Part shown: piece by piece, positions 1-11,120 of the stretch
Position numbering within the stretch: position 1 is the first letter of the stretch
How the letters are laid out: every line of letters begins with the position of its first letter
Assembly (NCBI GenBank): GCA_022605955.1
Contig: JAKCOZ010000039.1
Span: 4,216,001 to 4,280,000 of the forward strand
Origin: Rallus limicola
Taxonomy: Eukaryota > Chordata > Aves > Gruiformes > Rallidae
Direction: 5' to 3'
Length of the DNA: 64,000 nt
Position numbers and translations under genes: made by a program
The notes under the pieces: model-generated
Seen by the model: the letters and a program-made list of their open reading frames with translations, nothing else
What the model was told of the DNA's origin: nothing
Database searches by the model: none

Positions 1-282
1 ATAATCGTTCCTCTCTCATGGGACTGTTTTGTAGTAGTTACTGTTCAAAGTCTGATCTATACATAGATAATCATACCAATATAACTCTTTGAGCTGAGGG
101 AATGACATTTAACCAAAATAGTCACACTGGTGTATCCTGCTATCTAAATGCAGTTTTAAATGAGTATATTGTTTTATGATGTTACTGTGATGTACAGCTT
201 CTCTTTTTAGTAAGGTTCTGTGCCATTTCCCTGACACTAAGCATAACTGCAACAGCATGGCTTCAACATGGAGACAATCTCT

Positions 283-642
283 GAATCACAGAATCGTAGG
301 GGTTGAAAGGGACCTCAAGAGATCATCGGGTCCAACCCCCCTGCCAAAGCAGGCTCCCTATCTCATATTACATAGATAGGCATCCAGACGAGACTTGAAT
401 ATCTCCAGAGAAGGAGACTCCACCACCTCCCTGGGCAGCCTATTCCACTGCTCCGTCACCCTCACTGTGAAAAAGTTCATCCGCATGTTGGTGCGGAACT
501 TCCTATGCTCCAGCTTACAGCCATTGCCCCTAGTCCTGTCCCCACTGACCACTGAAAATGGGCTGGCCAATTCCCCCTGCGTCCCAAGTCTAAGATATTT
601 ATAGACACTAATTAGGTCCCCCCTAAGTCTTCTTTTCTCCAG
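283..642 (-). mobile_element. CR1 LINE fragment (copy 1a)
   Basis: The left edge is the CR1 3' end in reverse, with a repeated GAATC unit followed by GGTTG..AGGGACCTC. The rest reads back into the ORF2 C-terminus, with [12 protein letters not shown] and [16 protein letters not shown] in the minus frame. It is truncated at its 5' end near 642, where another CR1 begins directly. Confidence 0.85.
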
Positions 643-950
643 GGTCCAACCCCCCTGCCAAAGCAGCTCTGTAGGACATATTGCACAGGGAGGCATCCAG
701 ATGGGTCTTGAATATCTCCAGAGAAGGAGACTCCACAACCCCCTGGGCAGCCTGTCCCAGGGCTCTGTCACCCTCACTGTGTAAAAGTTCTTCCCCATGT
801 TGGTGCAGAACTTCCTGTGCTCCAACTTGCAGCCATTGCCCCTTGTCCTGTCCCCACAGACCAGTGAAAAGGGGCTGGCTGATTTCCCCGTGTCCCACAA
901 TTGAGATATTTATAAACACTAATAAGGTCTCCTCTTAATCTTCTTTTCTC
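643..950 (-). mobile_element. CR1 LINE fragment (copy 1b) lacking its 3' end
   Basis: This is a second CR1 in the same orientation that starts abruptly at GGTCCAACCCCCCTG. The last 40-50 bases of a normal CR1 3' end are therefore missing. It encodes remnants of the same ORF2 tail with frame breaks. Confidence 0.85.
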
Positions 951-1443
951 AAACCTCTATTCCAGTTGCAAACTGCTGTTGTATCCTCACAAAAACTGAA
1001 GCCCTGTGTTAAGATTCAGGGGGTATAACCAGTGCATAGTCAGTCATCTTGAAAGTGATGATGCTCTTGTGTCCTAAATGTAAATGCTTTTATTGGTTAG
1101 GTAGCTGCCAGTGCTGATGTAATCCATGGGCAGCGTGTTTACTTTTCATGTCTACCTTAAAGATGTTCTGATGGGAAGAATCTAGTTGGACACACTGACA
1201 CTTCAGTCGCTCTTGACCGCGCCGTGACTTTAAAGGCCCAGGCGCGACTACTTTCTACATGTTTCTTTCCATTAAGTCGTTTATTAAGGTCCAGGTTAGA
1301 TGGCTGAAATAACGTACAGCTGGGAGAACCTTTTGAACATCTCAGTCAAATTTTTCTGCTGTTTTCAAGCAGCAGTTGCTTCCTTACAACTTGCAGCACT
1401 GCTCGTAATTGTGTGACAGCCCTGTTGGGGACGCGGCCTTTCG

Positions 1444-1466
1444 CGAGAAAGAAAGAAAGAAAGAAA
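1444..1466 (+). repeat. GAAA microsatellite
   Basis: About five GAAA units lie directly after a CpG-rich patch in the GTF2F2 intron. Confidence 0.85.
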
Positions 1467-1735
1467 ATGTACCGTACACGCTGATGCATTCAGTCATCTT
1501 CCAGGGAGTTTCTGAGGAAAGAAATGAGGATCTGCTGAATAAGAAAGGAGTAAAATTTCCTGAAGGAAGAGATGATAGAATATTAAATAGGGCTTAAGCC
1601 TGGCTGCTTCATGAATCCCTAAATGAAAAACAAGAGGAAGGAGGAGGAAACTAAATTACATGTGGATGGGAAGTACCAATAAATTTCTTGAATACCAATT
1701 TTGTCTTTAGTAAGGACAGAGAAAGTGATAGGAGT

Positions 1736-1759
1736 TTTTGTTTGTTTGTTTGTTTGTTT
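1736..1759 (+). repeat. TTTG microsatellite
   Basis: About six TTTG/GTTT units lie in the GTF2F2 intron. Confidence 0.85.
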
Positions 1760-2956
1760 TCCCTAAACCAGTTATGCTAAGCCCACCTTTTTATGAGAAG
1801 AAACTGCAAATCCATTACAATAGATACCAACTTTTCTTCTCCAGGAAGGAGACCTTAATTTTCTGTATATCTGTAAATATTCAGCATGTTGGCAGAGTTG
1901 CACTGTTAATGTTCTTCCGGCTGGAGTCTCTCTGTGACTTAATTATCTTTTGTAATATAGAAGAGAAGCTCTCTAGCAGTCCTGGTTACCCTTTCAGAGG
2001 TTTCTTTCCTCTCATCCTCCTCTCCTGTACTGAAGAGGTTGACACCCATGCTTTGGGGGGTGAGAAAAATCTAGGACTTATTTTAAACATCTTCAGATGT
2101 AACTTCTATGGTTTAATGTCACTCCTGTTACCACCTTTGTATTAGTTGTCTACTGAAGCAGCGAAATACATCAGCTTCAGTATTAAGGATACCTTCAAGA
2201 AGGCAATTTTGGCAGCTTTTCAGCAGGCTTAGCAACACACTGGGAAGGTAAACAAAGAGAAATTGATTTCCCTATGAAGTCTTGCAGGGATAAACTCAGA
2301 ACTTCTACGCTTGACAGCTTGTTCTAAAATGGCCCTTCCTTGAAATCAAATCATATTTTAATGCTTTTTAAATTTAAAAACCACACAGTTTTAAAGAAAT
2401 CTAATTAGTTTACAGCATCCATGCGTTCTGTAATGAGACTCTGAATAAGTCCTTTAAGCCTACTGCATAAAGCATCGTGTTTGCAAGGAAAACAGGAAGG
2501 AAAAAAAAAAACAAATGAAAGGCTGCATTGTAACTTGCTATGAGCAGTGTATTCACAAGACAAAAGGAAGAAAACAGCAAGAGATACCATGCCTGCTTTT
2601 TTTAATTTTAATAGCGATTCCCAAAGCCTCTGGTGTTTTCAGACAGCAGTGGGAGCTGTTGCTGAAGTTGGAGGGAGATGCTGGAGTGTTGCTAATTAAA
2701 ATGTGGGCAACTGGGATGCCAGCTGCAAATAGCTTTTCAACAAAGGGAGGGTTTGATCTTCCGTTTTCTATGTGAGTTGTTTTTATCCATTAATGAATTA
2801 AGGATATTAGAATATTCACGTTGTGTTTGTATGGGCAACACAAACACTCCTCCTTGATGTACTTAGCTCGTTCAGAGAAGGGAAAATGGCATTTCCTACT
2901 GCGAAGAGTGTACCAAGGCACTAAAATAATAGAGAGCAAAGAATGCTGGGCATTCT

Positions 2957-3127
2957 AGAGCCCTGGGACAGGCTGCCCAGGGGGGTTGTGGAGTCTCCTT
3001 CTCTGGAGATAGTCAAGACCTGTCTGGACACCTCCCTGTGCGACCTGTCCTAGGGAACCTGCTTTGGCAGGGGGGTTGGACTTGATGATCTGTTGAGGTC
3101 CCTTCCAATCCCTACGATTCTGTGATT
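2957..3127 (+). mobile_element. CR1 LINE 3' end
   Basis: The fragment opens with GCCCTGGGACAGGCTGCCCAG and ends with TTGGACTTGATGATCTG, then CCTTCCAATCC and GATTCTGTGATT. It is a 5'-truncated CR1 of about 170 bp. Confidence 0.85.
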
Positions 3128-4344
3128 AGAATTACTAGCAAAAAACCAAAACAAAACAAAAAGATTGTGCTTTGGTTAAAAAAGACAACTCTCTAGTATA
3201 TTCCAGGAGACTGTTATTTGTATAATTATGATTTTATACCCAGTCATGAAATAATCTTGTTGGAGACCTAACACCAGTGAAGACAATGTTGTGAGTTTCC
3301 TTATTGTTACTTTGCTCCTTCGTGTAGGCAGCATCAATTTTAAAGCCAGTAGGTTTTTTTTTCTTCCACATGGAGGGAGTTGCAGCTAGTTGCTAGCTAA
3401 GCACATTTTTGCTATATATCATTTGAAGAGGTACAAACAGTACCATGGATTTTTTTATTGTTGTTCTCAGAGATTGTCTTGAGAGCTCCAATAGCTTTTC
3501 CCATTACACCCGTGTTACATAGCCATTATTCCCGTAGCTCAGGCACGTACAGAAGGAATAACCTCGGTGCTTCGCTCTTTGTTCTTGCTCCTTAAAAAAT
3601 AAAACCAAGCCCAGAAAAGGAGGAGAGATGGGTTTCTTCGATTGCTTAAGCTTGACCTTCCACCTGAGGAGGTTGTAGTTTTATTTCTGTTTCTGTTTTT
3701 TCTTCTTCTTCATTTTGGTTTTGTTGTTTGGGGATGTGGAAAGTTGCAGAAGGGTTGGTAAGAACAGGCTGTGGCCCTCATGCTGCCCATCACTGGTTGT
3801 CTTTCACACAGCATCTTTCAACTGGTATAATTTCAAGTTGAGAAAAGTTGCTAACTCAAAACCAAATGCATAGGTCTTTACACTGAAAAGTGACCTCAGA
3901 TGTATACAGGAATCCAGAACTCAGTCAAGCATTGCAAACAGAGACACCTTCATCTCTCCTACCGTCTTCTGGACTTGACCTCTAAAGTATCAGAGACTTT
4001 TCTGGCAGCAAATTAAGACTGGATAATCCATCTTGTCCTCTTGCAAAATATTCACTTGTGCATATATTAGAAACATTTTTAACGCCTCCAGTCCTGGTGT
4101 TTCACATGTGAAAGGATCTAATGCCTCCAGTCAGTGTCTCAAATGTGAAAGGATTCTACTGAGAATCCTGTAGTGTTGTTTGCCAGTATCAGTCATGACC
4201 TGAACACCAAATGCACAGAGGAACTGGAAAATTCTGTAGATCCCTAAGTTAAAAAAGGCTGAAAATTCCATCTTAAGAAAGCCTGCTGCAAATGGTTGCA
4301 GTGGCTAATTCGAAGACTCTGCTTCCACAAGTAGAGAGCGTTGA

Positions 4345-5387
4345 TGTATAAACAACTGGGTAAAAAAACCTGGCTGGACATCTGGGCCCAAAGGGCTGTG
4401 GGGAATGGAGTTACAGCCAGTTAGCAGCCTGTCACAAGATGCATTCCCCGGGGCTCAGTTCTGGTGCCACTGCTCTTTATAGCTCTGTCAGTGATCTGGA
4501 TGAGGGGATTGAGTGAACCCTCAGTACATCTGCAGATGACACCAAGTTGGGTGGGAGTGTTGATCCGCTGGAGGGTAGGAAGGTTCCACAGAGGGACCTG
4601 GACAGGCTGGATCAATGGCTCAAGGCCAACTGTACAAGGTTCAGCAAGACCAAATGCTGCACTTGGGTCATAACAACCCCAGAGAGCGTTACAGGCTTGG
4701 AGAAGAGTGGCTGGAAAGCTGCCTGGTGGGAAGGGACCTGTGGGTGTTGGTCAACAGCTGGCTGAACGTGAGCCAGCAATGTGCCCAGGTGGCCAAGAAG
4801 GCCAACAGCATCCTGGCCTGTGTCAGAACTGGTGTGGCCAGCAGGGCTGGGGAGGTGATAGTGCCCCTGTACTGGCAATTGGTGAGGCTGCACCTTAAGT
4901 ACACTGTTCAGTTGTGGGCCCCTTAACACAAGACAGATGCTGAGGTGCTGGAGTATGCCCAGAGAAGGGCAGCGAAGGTGGTGAAGGGTCTAGAGCGCAA
5001 GCCCCGTCAAGAGCAGCTGAGGGAACTGGGGTTATTTAGCCTGGAGAAAAAAGAGGCTAAGTGAGACCTTACTGCTCTCTACAACTATCTGAATGGAGGT
5101 TGTAGCCAAATGGTGGTTGGTCTCTTCTCCCAAGTAACAAGCAATAAAATGACAGGAAGTGGCCTCAAGTTGTGACAGGGGAGGTTTAGACTGGATTTTA
5201 GGAAACGTTTCTTCACCAAAAGGGTTGTCAGTCATGTGAACAGCCTGCCCAGGGAAGCCATCCAACAAGTCGCCATCTCTGGAGGATTTAAAAGACTCTG
5301 TAGATGTGGCACTTAGGGCTTGGTGGTCCTAGGTTAATGGTTGGACTCAGTGATTAAGGGTCTTTCCAACTTAAATTATTCTATGAT
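4345..5387 (+). mobile_element. CR1 LINE, about 1 kb with RT catalytic region remnant
   Basis: The element runs from the ORF2 reverse-transcriptase region to the 3' end. Broken frames show the ADDTK box of CR1 RT near 4532, then [32 protein letters not shown] and HLKYTVQLWAP. Frameshifts and stops make it a dead, fairly old copy. Confidence 0.85.
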
Positions 5388-6964
5388 GTCTTGATTTTCG
5401 AAGCTGTGGTTGTGCTTTCCCTCCCATGGGGTACGTGTATCTTACAGGACAGTAATTCCCATGTTTGACCATGAGCTGCCAAAGCAAAAGAGCAGTATTC
5501 AAACAGAACCAAAAATAATCTGTTGTACCCAGATAAGTAGATTAGATTAGATTATTTTTAATAATGTTTGGGTTGCTGTTGTTTACACATTTTCTTCTGA
5601 GAACATGATGTAACATGGCACTGTCTGCAACTTTGTGCATGCCAGGTATTTTCTCCACCTCAGTTTCATTCCATGTAAAATTATGATTCTGACATAATGC
5701 ATGATGATCTTACTCATTCGTTTATTTTCAAGCACTGTCAATCTCATTACGTATGTGACAGTGTGTTTTCCCTTTGAGTCTCTCCAGCTTACAAAGCAAA
5801 GCAGCAGTTTTCAAATACAGATGATAGAAAATAGAAACCAAAAATTGTTCTTGTAGATGGAAGTGAGACTTTCAAAACACACAGTGCAGTGGGATTCTGA
5901 TCATGGCAGATGCTTTTCAACGCTGGCATGAAGTATAAACTTCAGGCTGAGATATGACATATTAATGCATTTTTGAACAACAGAAGGACAACTTCCTGCT
6001 AAAGTACATTTTACATGTGTGTCTCAAACCCTGCTTACTTCATTGTCTTCACCATGCACCCATGTCCTCCCAGCAAGTCCCTGCACCACTGCCCTCAGTT
6101 ACAACATGATGGTGGTGGTTGGTGATTGCTCTGGAGAGATGGTTCCTCTGGCAGGAGGAGTGTGAGTGCTCACCATACATCTTAGGAAATTCTGACTTGA
6201 GCCAAGTGCAAATTAAAAGTGTATTAAATGCTGCAGAGTGGCTAGTGTCAGATGGGTTGAGGATCAGATGCAAAGACCTTTTTGTTAGTCAAACAGCTGA
6301 TTTAGTGTATCGCTTATCTTGCAGGTAGTACTCTCACACACCTCATACTTCATCCCATATTTCATGCAGCAAAAGGCCAATCTCCTGCATCCCCACTCTT
6401 TGTACCATTTCTTTCATACAGAAACCCTTTCAGATGAATGAGATTTTCCCAGTTTCTCCAATACCTGTGTGACTACTTGAATGTACCCAGTGGAGAGCTG
6501 GCCAGCTGCTGTGTCGTTGGGATTGCAAGGCAGATAACCCTGCATGCACTCTGGCTGTGCTGCCTGGTAAAGAATTCAGCGTACAGCCACAGGAATGGTG
6601 TCAACCTTTAGCTGTGTAGTGATTTTGTATTGTATTAATGGATCCTTTATGTATTTTGGGTTTTGAAGTGTGTAGGCTTGTTCCCTTGAGTCGACTTGTT
6701 CATATGTATCTCACTGACGTTGCTGTTCTGCTTCATGCATTTACAACTAGATGGAGTCTTACTTGCTTTGTCCTGCAGAGTGAGACCATACCATAAACTT
6801 ACCTGGTGGGGAAGGCACCATTATGAGTCAGGTGGCTTTCCCAGGGAGAGGCTCATCCCCTGCACTCTGCGTGTGCTGACCATCCTGTGATTTCCCCAAA
6901 TGTGGGAAACTTGACTGCGTAATTTGTGGTAGTGAGGGACTGTGCTGTTCTGGGTTCATTTTCT

Positions 6965-7282
6965 ACCTGCAAAGTGGCTGTAGGGAGGTGGGGGTCAGTC
7001 TCTTCTCCCTGGTAGCTAGTGACAGGACAATGGGAAACAGTCTGAAGTTGCATGAGTGGAAGTTTAGGTTGGATGGTAGGAAAAATTTCTTTACTGAAGG
7101 GGCTGTTAGATATTGGAACAGGCTGCCCAGGGAGGTGGTTGAGTCGCCATCCCTGGAGGTGTTTAAAAGAAGAGTAGATGTTGTACTTAGTGATGTGGTC
7201 TAGTGTTGGACCTGGTAGAGCTGGATAGATGGTTGGACTTGATCTTTAAAGTCTTTTCCAACCAAAACCATTCTATGATTCT
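6965..7282 (+). mobile_element. CR1 LINE 3' fragment
   Basis: The fragment encodes [20 protein letters not shown] in a + frame and ends GGTTGGACTTGATC.. then CCATTCTATGATTCT, the standard CR1 tail. Confidence 0.85.
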
Positions 7283-7424
7283 ACCAGTAGAGAAACAGAA
7301 ATTGAATCCACAATAGGGCTTCCCAAGCTTACACTTAAAACCTTTCCAAATTCAACAAGTAAAACCTTTCTAGGTCCTAATGAATTGGCTGTTGTGCTTT
7401 CAGAAGCAGCAAATATTTTGACAC

Positions 7425-7999
7425 TGTTGTGGTTTCACCCTGGCTGTGGGCCGAGATCCACGCAGCTGCCTGCTCCTTAAAGTAAAAGAGCAGGAGAAGA
7501 GGGAAAGGGGGGGGAAACAAGGGAAGGGAAAAGGAAGGGACAAATAACTCCAAAACCAAGAAACTAAGAGGCCCGTGGGTTGGGATAAGGACAGTTTACT
7601 AAGAGAACAGAAAGATAAAATATAACAATGCTAACAGGACTTTAGAGCAAAAGAATATGAAACTAGTGATACACAATGCAGTTTCTCACCAAACCACACA
7701 ACTCAGGCCGCACCACCCAGAGCCGTCCCGGAACCCGACCGTCCCCCAAGAACCATGTGTCCCGGCCTGGAACCGCCCCCCTTCTTCCTCCCATCAGCCT
7801 CCCTTTATCCTGGGCAGGACGTAATTGGCATGGAATACTCTCTTTGGCCCATCTGGGTCACCTGTCCTGGCTTTGACTGTCTGACTGCAACTAGAAACAT
7901 CAGGGTGTTATCAGCACTGCTTTCATTTTAACTCCCAAACACAGCATCCCATCCGCTGCTACAAATGAAGTTAACTCTATCCTGACTGAAACCAGGACA
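7425..7999 (-). mobile_element. ERV solo LTR with target-site duplication
   Basis: This 575-bp LTR is read on the minus strand as TGTCCTGGTTTCAG ... ACCACAACA, with TG..CA ends and short terminal inverted repeats. It is flanked by a perfect 5-bp duplication GACAC (7420-7424 and 8000-8004). No internal retroviral sequence is attached, so it is a solo LTR left by LTR-LTR recombination. A very similar copy in the other orientation is at 37244-37813. The 5-bp duplication fits an ERVL- or ERVK-like element; class is inferred. Confidence 0.9.
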
Positions 8000-8919
8000 G
8001 ACACGCTGTTAGTAGCAAGGCCAGTGTCCTAGATCTATGTTCCTACTCTGTTTTTTGTGGCATAGCAGTTCTGCTCTATGTGGTGGCAACCAAGGTATTG
8101 TACTGTTAAGCTGTTGTACTTGCTGCTCCAGTTTGCTGTTGCTACAAAGCTATTCCAGTTTTTAATTTATCTTTTTTAAATGCAGATGCTAACGAGTTAA
8201 AGAATTACACCAAGATTTATTAGTGGATAAAAATTAATTGTGTGTGTTTGCGTGGAGACATATCTTTTATAACACTAGCATACAGTTGGAAGAGCAGACA
8301 AGTTATTTGGATGCCCAAGCCCATCGTAGGTTTTAAGCAGAAGCAAGAAACTTCAAGCTGTGGGCTGGGAACAATCGCCCTGGCTTCAATTTAATGATGT
8401 GCATCTGTTTCAGGATTTGAAAGAGAGTTGGCTCATCAGAGATTGCTGAGCAACAGCAAAGGTGGTAATAGTCTTTAACCGCTTTGGGACAGATGCCAAG
8501 AGACAGGCTGTTTTCACTCAGAGAGTTGGAGGGAGTTAGCTGGCATTGAAACATGGGAAAAAATAAATTGTGCCTTAAAACTAATTTCTTTTCTTAAAAA
8601 TAAGATTGGTAGTGTCCAGTAGAACTATGAATTTTCAGTTCTAGGCTTCTCTGAAGATCTTCCTTTTGAAGATCAGGTTGGAGACATCAGAGGCAGAATG
8701 TCTCCCATACAGAATTATCCCACTGGCAGCCAGGCCCGTGTTCCTTATTGTGCATCTCTCCTGCTATACGTTCTGCACTTGGAATTCACCCATGCAGTTT
8801 GCCTGGAAGCACGTAAATTACATGAACCATATGAACTTCTGGGTCACCTTTGCTGGTTCCAGGTTGATGGTTTTGTTACTGAGGGTGGTTTCAGGGCTCA
8901 ATGAGGTGATGTGCTGGCA

Positions 8920-9822
8920 GATCATAGAATGGTCTGGGTTGGAAGGGACCCCAAGGATCATACAGTTACAACTCCCCTGCCACAGGCAGGGACACCAACC
9001 TCAGGTCTGGATCTACACAAGGTTGCCCAGGCCCCATCCAGCCTGGCCTTGAACACCTCCAGGGACGGGGCATCCACCAGCTCTTTGGGCAGCCTATTCC
9101 AGCACCTCACCACTCTCTCTGTAAAGAACTTCCCCCTAATATCTAATCTAAACCTTCCTTTAATCTATTACCCTTTGTCCTGCCATTTAAAAAGTTGGTG
9201 CCCCTCCTGTTTCTCTGCTCCCTTCAGGTACTGGAAGGCTGCAATGAGGTTCCCTCACAGCCTTCTATTCTCCAGGCTGAACAAACCCAGCTCCCTCAGC
9301 CTCTCCTCGTAGGGGAGGTGCTCCAGCCCTCTAATCATCTTCATGGCCCTCCTCTGAACCCTCTCCAACAGTTGTACATCTTTCTTGTATTTGGGCCCCC
9401 AGATCTGGACACAGTACTCCAGATGTGGCCTCAGAGTAGAGAGGGACAATCACCTCCCTGTCCCTGCTGGCCACCCCTCTTCTGATGGAGCCCAGGATAC
9501 CATTGGCCTTCCGAGCTGCAAGAGCACACTGCTGGCTCATGTGAAGTTTCTCATCCACCAGAACCCCCAGGTCCTTCTCAGCAGGGCTGCTCTCAAGGAG
9601 CTCTTCTCCCAGTCTGTATCTACGTCTGGGATTCCTCTGACCCAGGTGCAACACCTTACACTTGGCAGTGTTGACCCTCATTAGGTTTACCTGTGCCCAC
9701 CTTTCCAGCCTGTCAAGATCCCTCTGGATGGCTTCCTTTCCTTCTGTGGTGTCAACCACACCACTCAGCTTGGTGTCATCCACAGACTTGCTGAGGGTGC
9801 ACTCAATTCCATCATTGAATGT
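8920..9822 (-). mobile_element. CR1 LINE, 0.9 kb, RT C-terminal part
   Basis: The 3' end is at about 8920. The minus frame reads [32 protein letters not shown] and [17 protein letters not shown] over a long open stretch, the conserved end of CR1 ORF2. It is 5'-truncated near 9822, just before the catalytic box. Confidence 0.88.
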
Positions 9823-10364
9823 TGCAGTTGGCACTTTCCAGTGATTGGGTTTTCTTTTGGGGTGTGCTTGGTCTGTGCAAATCTCACTTCTGCTGATGAA
9901 TCCGAGGAAATGCAGGAAGTCTTTTTGGACAACTATTTCTGCAAAAATATATGGTGACCTTGTGCAGATTTTAATAGTGAAATACTTTTTAATATGCATT
10001 CTGAGATAGGATGATGTGTGGCAACAGGGGGCCTCTACTTGCTTGGAAGGTTTTCTTTTGGACAGCCATAACTCTGTGTGTGCTGCTCGGATTTCTCCTG
10101 AAGAGGTGCCATCTGCGTCCTCAAAGTGTGACTTCTCTTGGGGAAGATTGATCTTGTTGACGTGGTGATTGTCTTGAGTGCTGTTTCTGGAGCAGAGGAG
10201 GTAATGTCCAGGGGCCATTTGAGCATCATCTGGGCAGGTGGTTGTTATGATTGTGGATGTAGCCATGTTGGTACATGGATTCTGCTAGGTGTGGGAATTT
10301 GTAGATTGTTTGTTATTTGTCATTACACTTCAGAAGCTGTTACCAACTTTTTAAAAGGGTAGAT

Positions 10365-10651
10365 GATGGCAGGACAAGGGGGAATGGATTAAAGCTAAAG
10401 GAGGGAAGGTTTAGATTACATATTAGGGGGAAGTTCTTTACAGAGAGAGTGGTGAGGTGCTGGAGCAGGCTGCCCAGAGAGGTGGTGGATTCACCGTCCC
10501 TGGAGGTGTTCAAGGCCAGGTTGGATGGGGCCCTGGGCAACATAGTGTAGATCCAGGCCTGAGGTTGGTGGCCCTGCCTGTGGCAGGGGGGTTGGAACTC
10601 TATGATCCTTGGGGTCTCTTCCAACCCAGACCATTCTGTGGTTCTGTGATT
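10365..10651 (+). mobile_element. CR1 LINE 3' fragment
   Basis: It has CR1 3' features: [20 protein letters not shown] in a + frame, a GGGGGGTTGGAACTC block and a terminal GTGGTTCTGTGATT. It appears to be of the same subfamily as the element at 8920-9822, in opposite orientation, and ends about 325 bp before a GTF2F2 exon. Confidence 0.85.
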
Positions 10652-10976
10652 AACAGAGATGGAGTGAAACGTCTTAGCTTGGATTTCAGTACCAATGTGA
10701 ATTCTCTCTCCAGGTTTGGGCGCATTGTGCATGCTCTGTTTTACTGGTTAAAGCAGAGATACATATCTGAAAAGCTTATTGTGCTGAAGACAAAATGCTT
10801 AGTTTATGGTCCTAAAAGAACATCTGAGTGCTCAAAAGAATTTTTTACAGATGAAAAGCACTGAGTCATTGAATAGTATTTTACTAAATAGAAGTTTTTT
10901 GTTTCTTGATGTTCAGCACTGAGAATTATACAGCATTATATACGAATGTCATTAAAATGTGTTCTGTATCTGATAG

Positions 10977-11120
10977 ATTGAATATGAGAAGAAGAAGAAA
11001 GAAGATGGAAAACGGGCTCGAGCTGACAAACAGCAAGTGTTGGACATGCTTTTCTCAGCCTTTGAGAAACATCAGTATTACAACATTAAAGACCTGGTGG
11101 ACATAACCAAACAGCCAGTG
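10977..11120 (+). CDS. GTF2F2: GTF2F2 penultimate coding exon
   Basis: The exon is 144 nt, exactly 48 codons, between acceptor AG (10975-10976) and donor GTACGT (11121). It encodes the basic KKKKEDGKRARADK linker and the first part of the winged-helix domain, ending ITKQPV. Confidence 0.95.

Larger units (their letters stand above)
1..10976 (+). other. GTF2F2: GTF2F2 intron (5' end outside window)
   Basis: This stretch precedes the penultimate GTF2F2 coding exon and ends in a splice acceptor (AG at 10975-10976). I see no upstream GTF2F2 exon in it, so I treat it as one intron, or the visible part of one. It holds CR1 fragments at about 283-950, 2957-3127, 4345-5387, 6965-7282, 8920-9822 and 10365-10651, and a solo LTR at 7425-7999. 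Simple repeats are GAAA units near 1444-1466 and TTTG units near 1736-1759. In the human genome KCTD4 lies inside GTF2F2; no KCTD4-like reading frame is visible here, so it is either upstream or absent. Confidence 0.75.

Noticed and set aside
1738..2145. 135-codon + frame in a GTF2F2 intron
   Set aside because: It starts at a TTTG microsatellite and has no similarity that I recognise. There is no sign of splicing or a promoter.
9331..10266. 311-codon minus frame, longest in the window
   Set aside because: Only the 3' half is CR1 ORF2. The first 145 codons are unrelated flank with no motif, so it is a chance extension of a dead LINE fragment.
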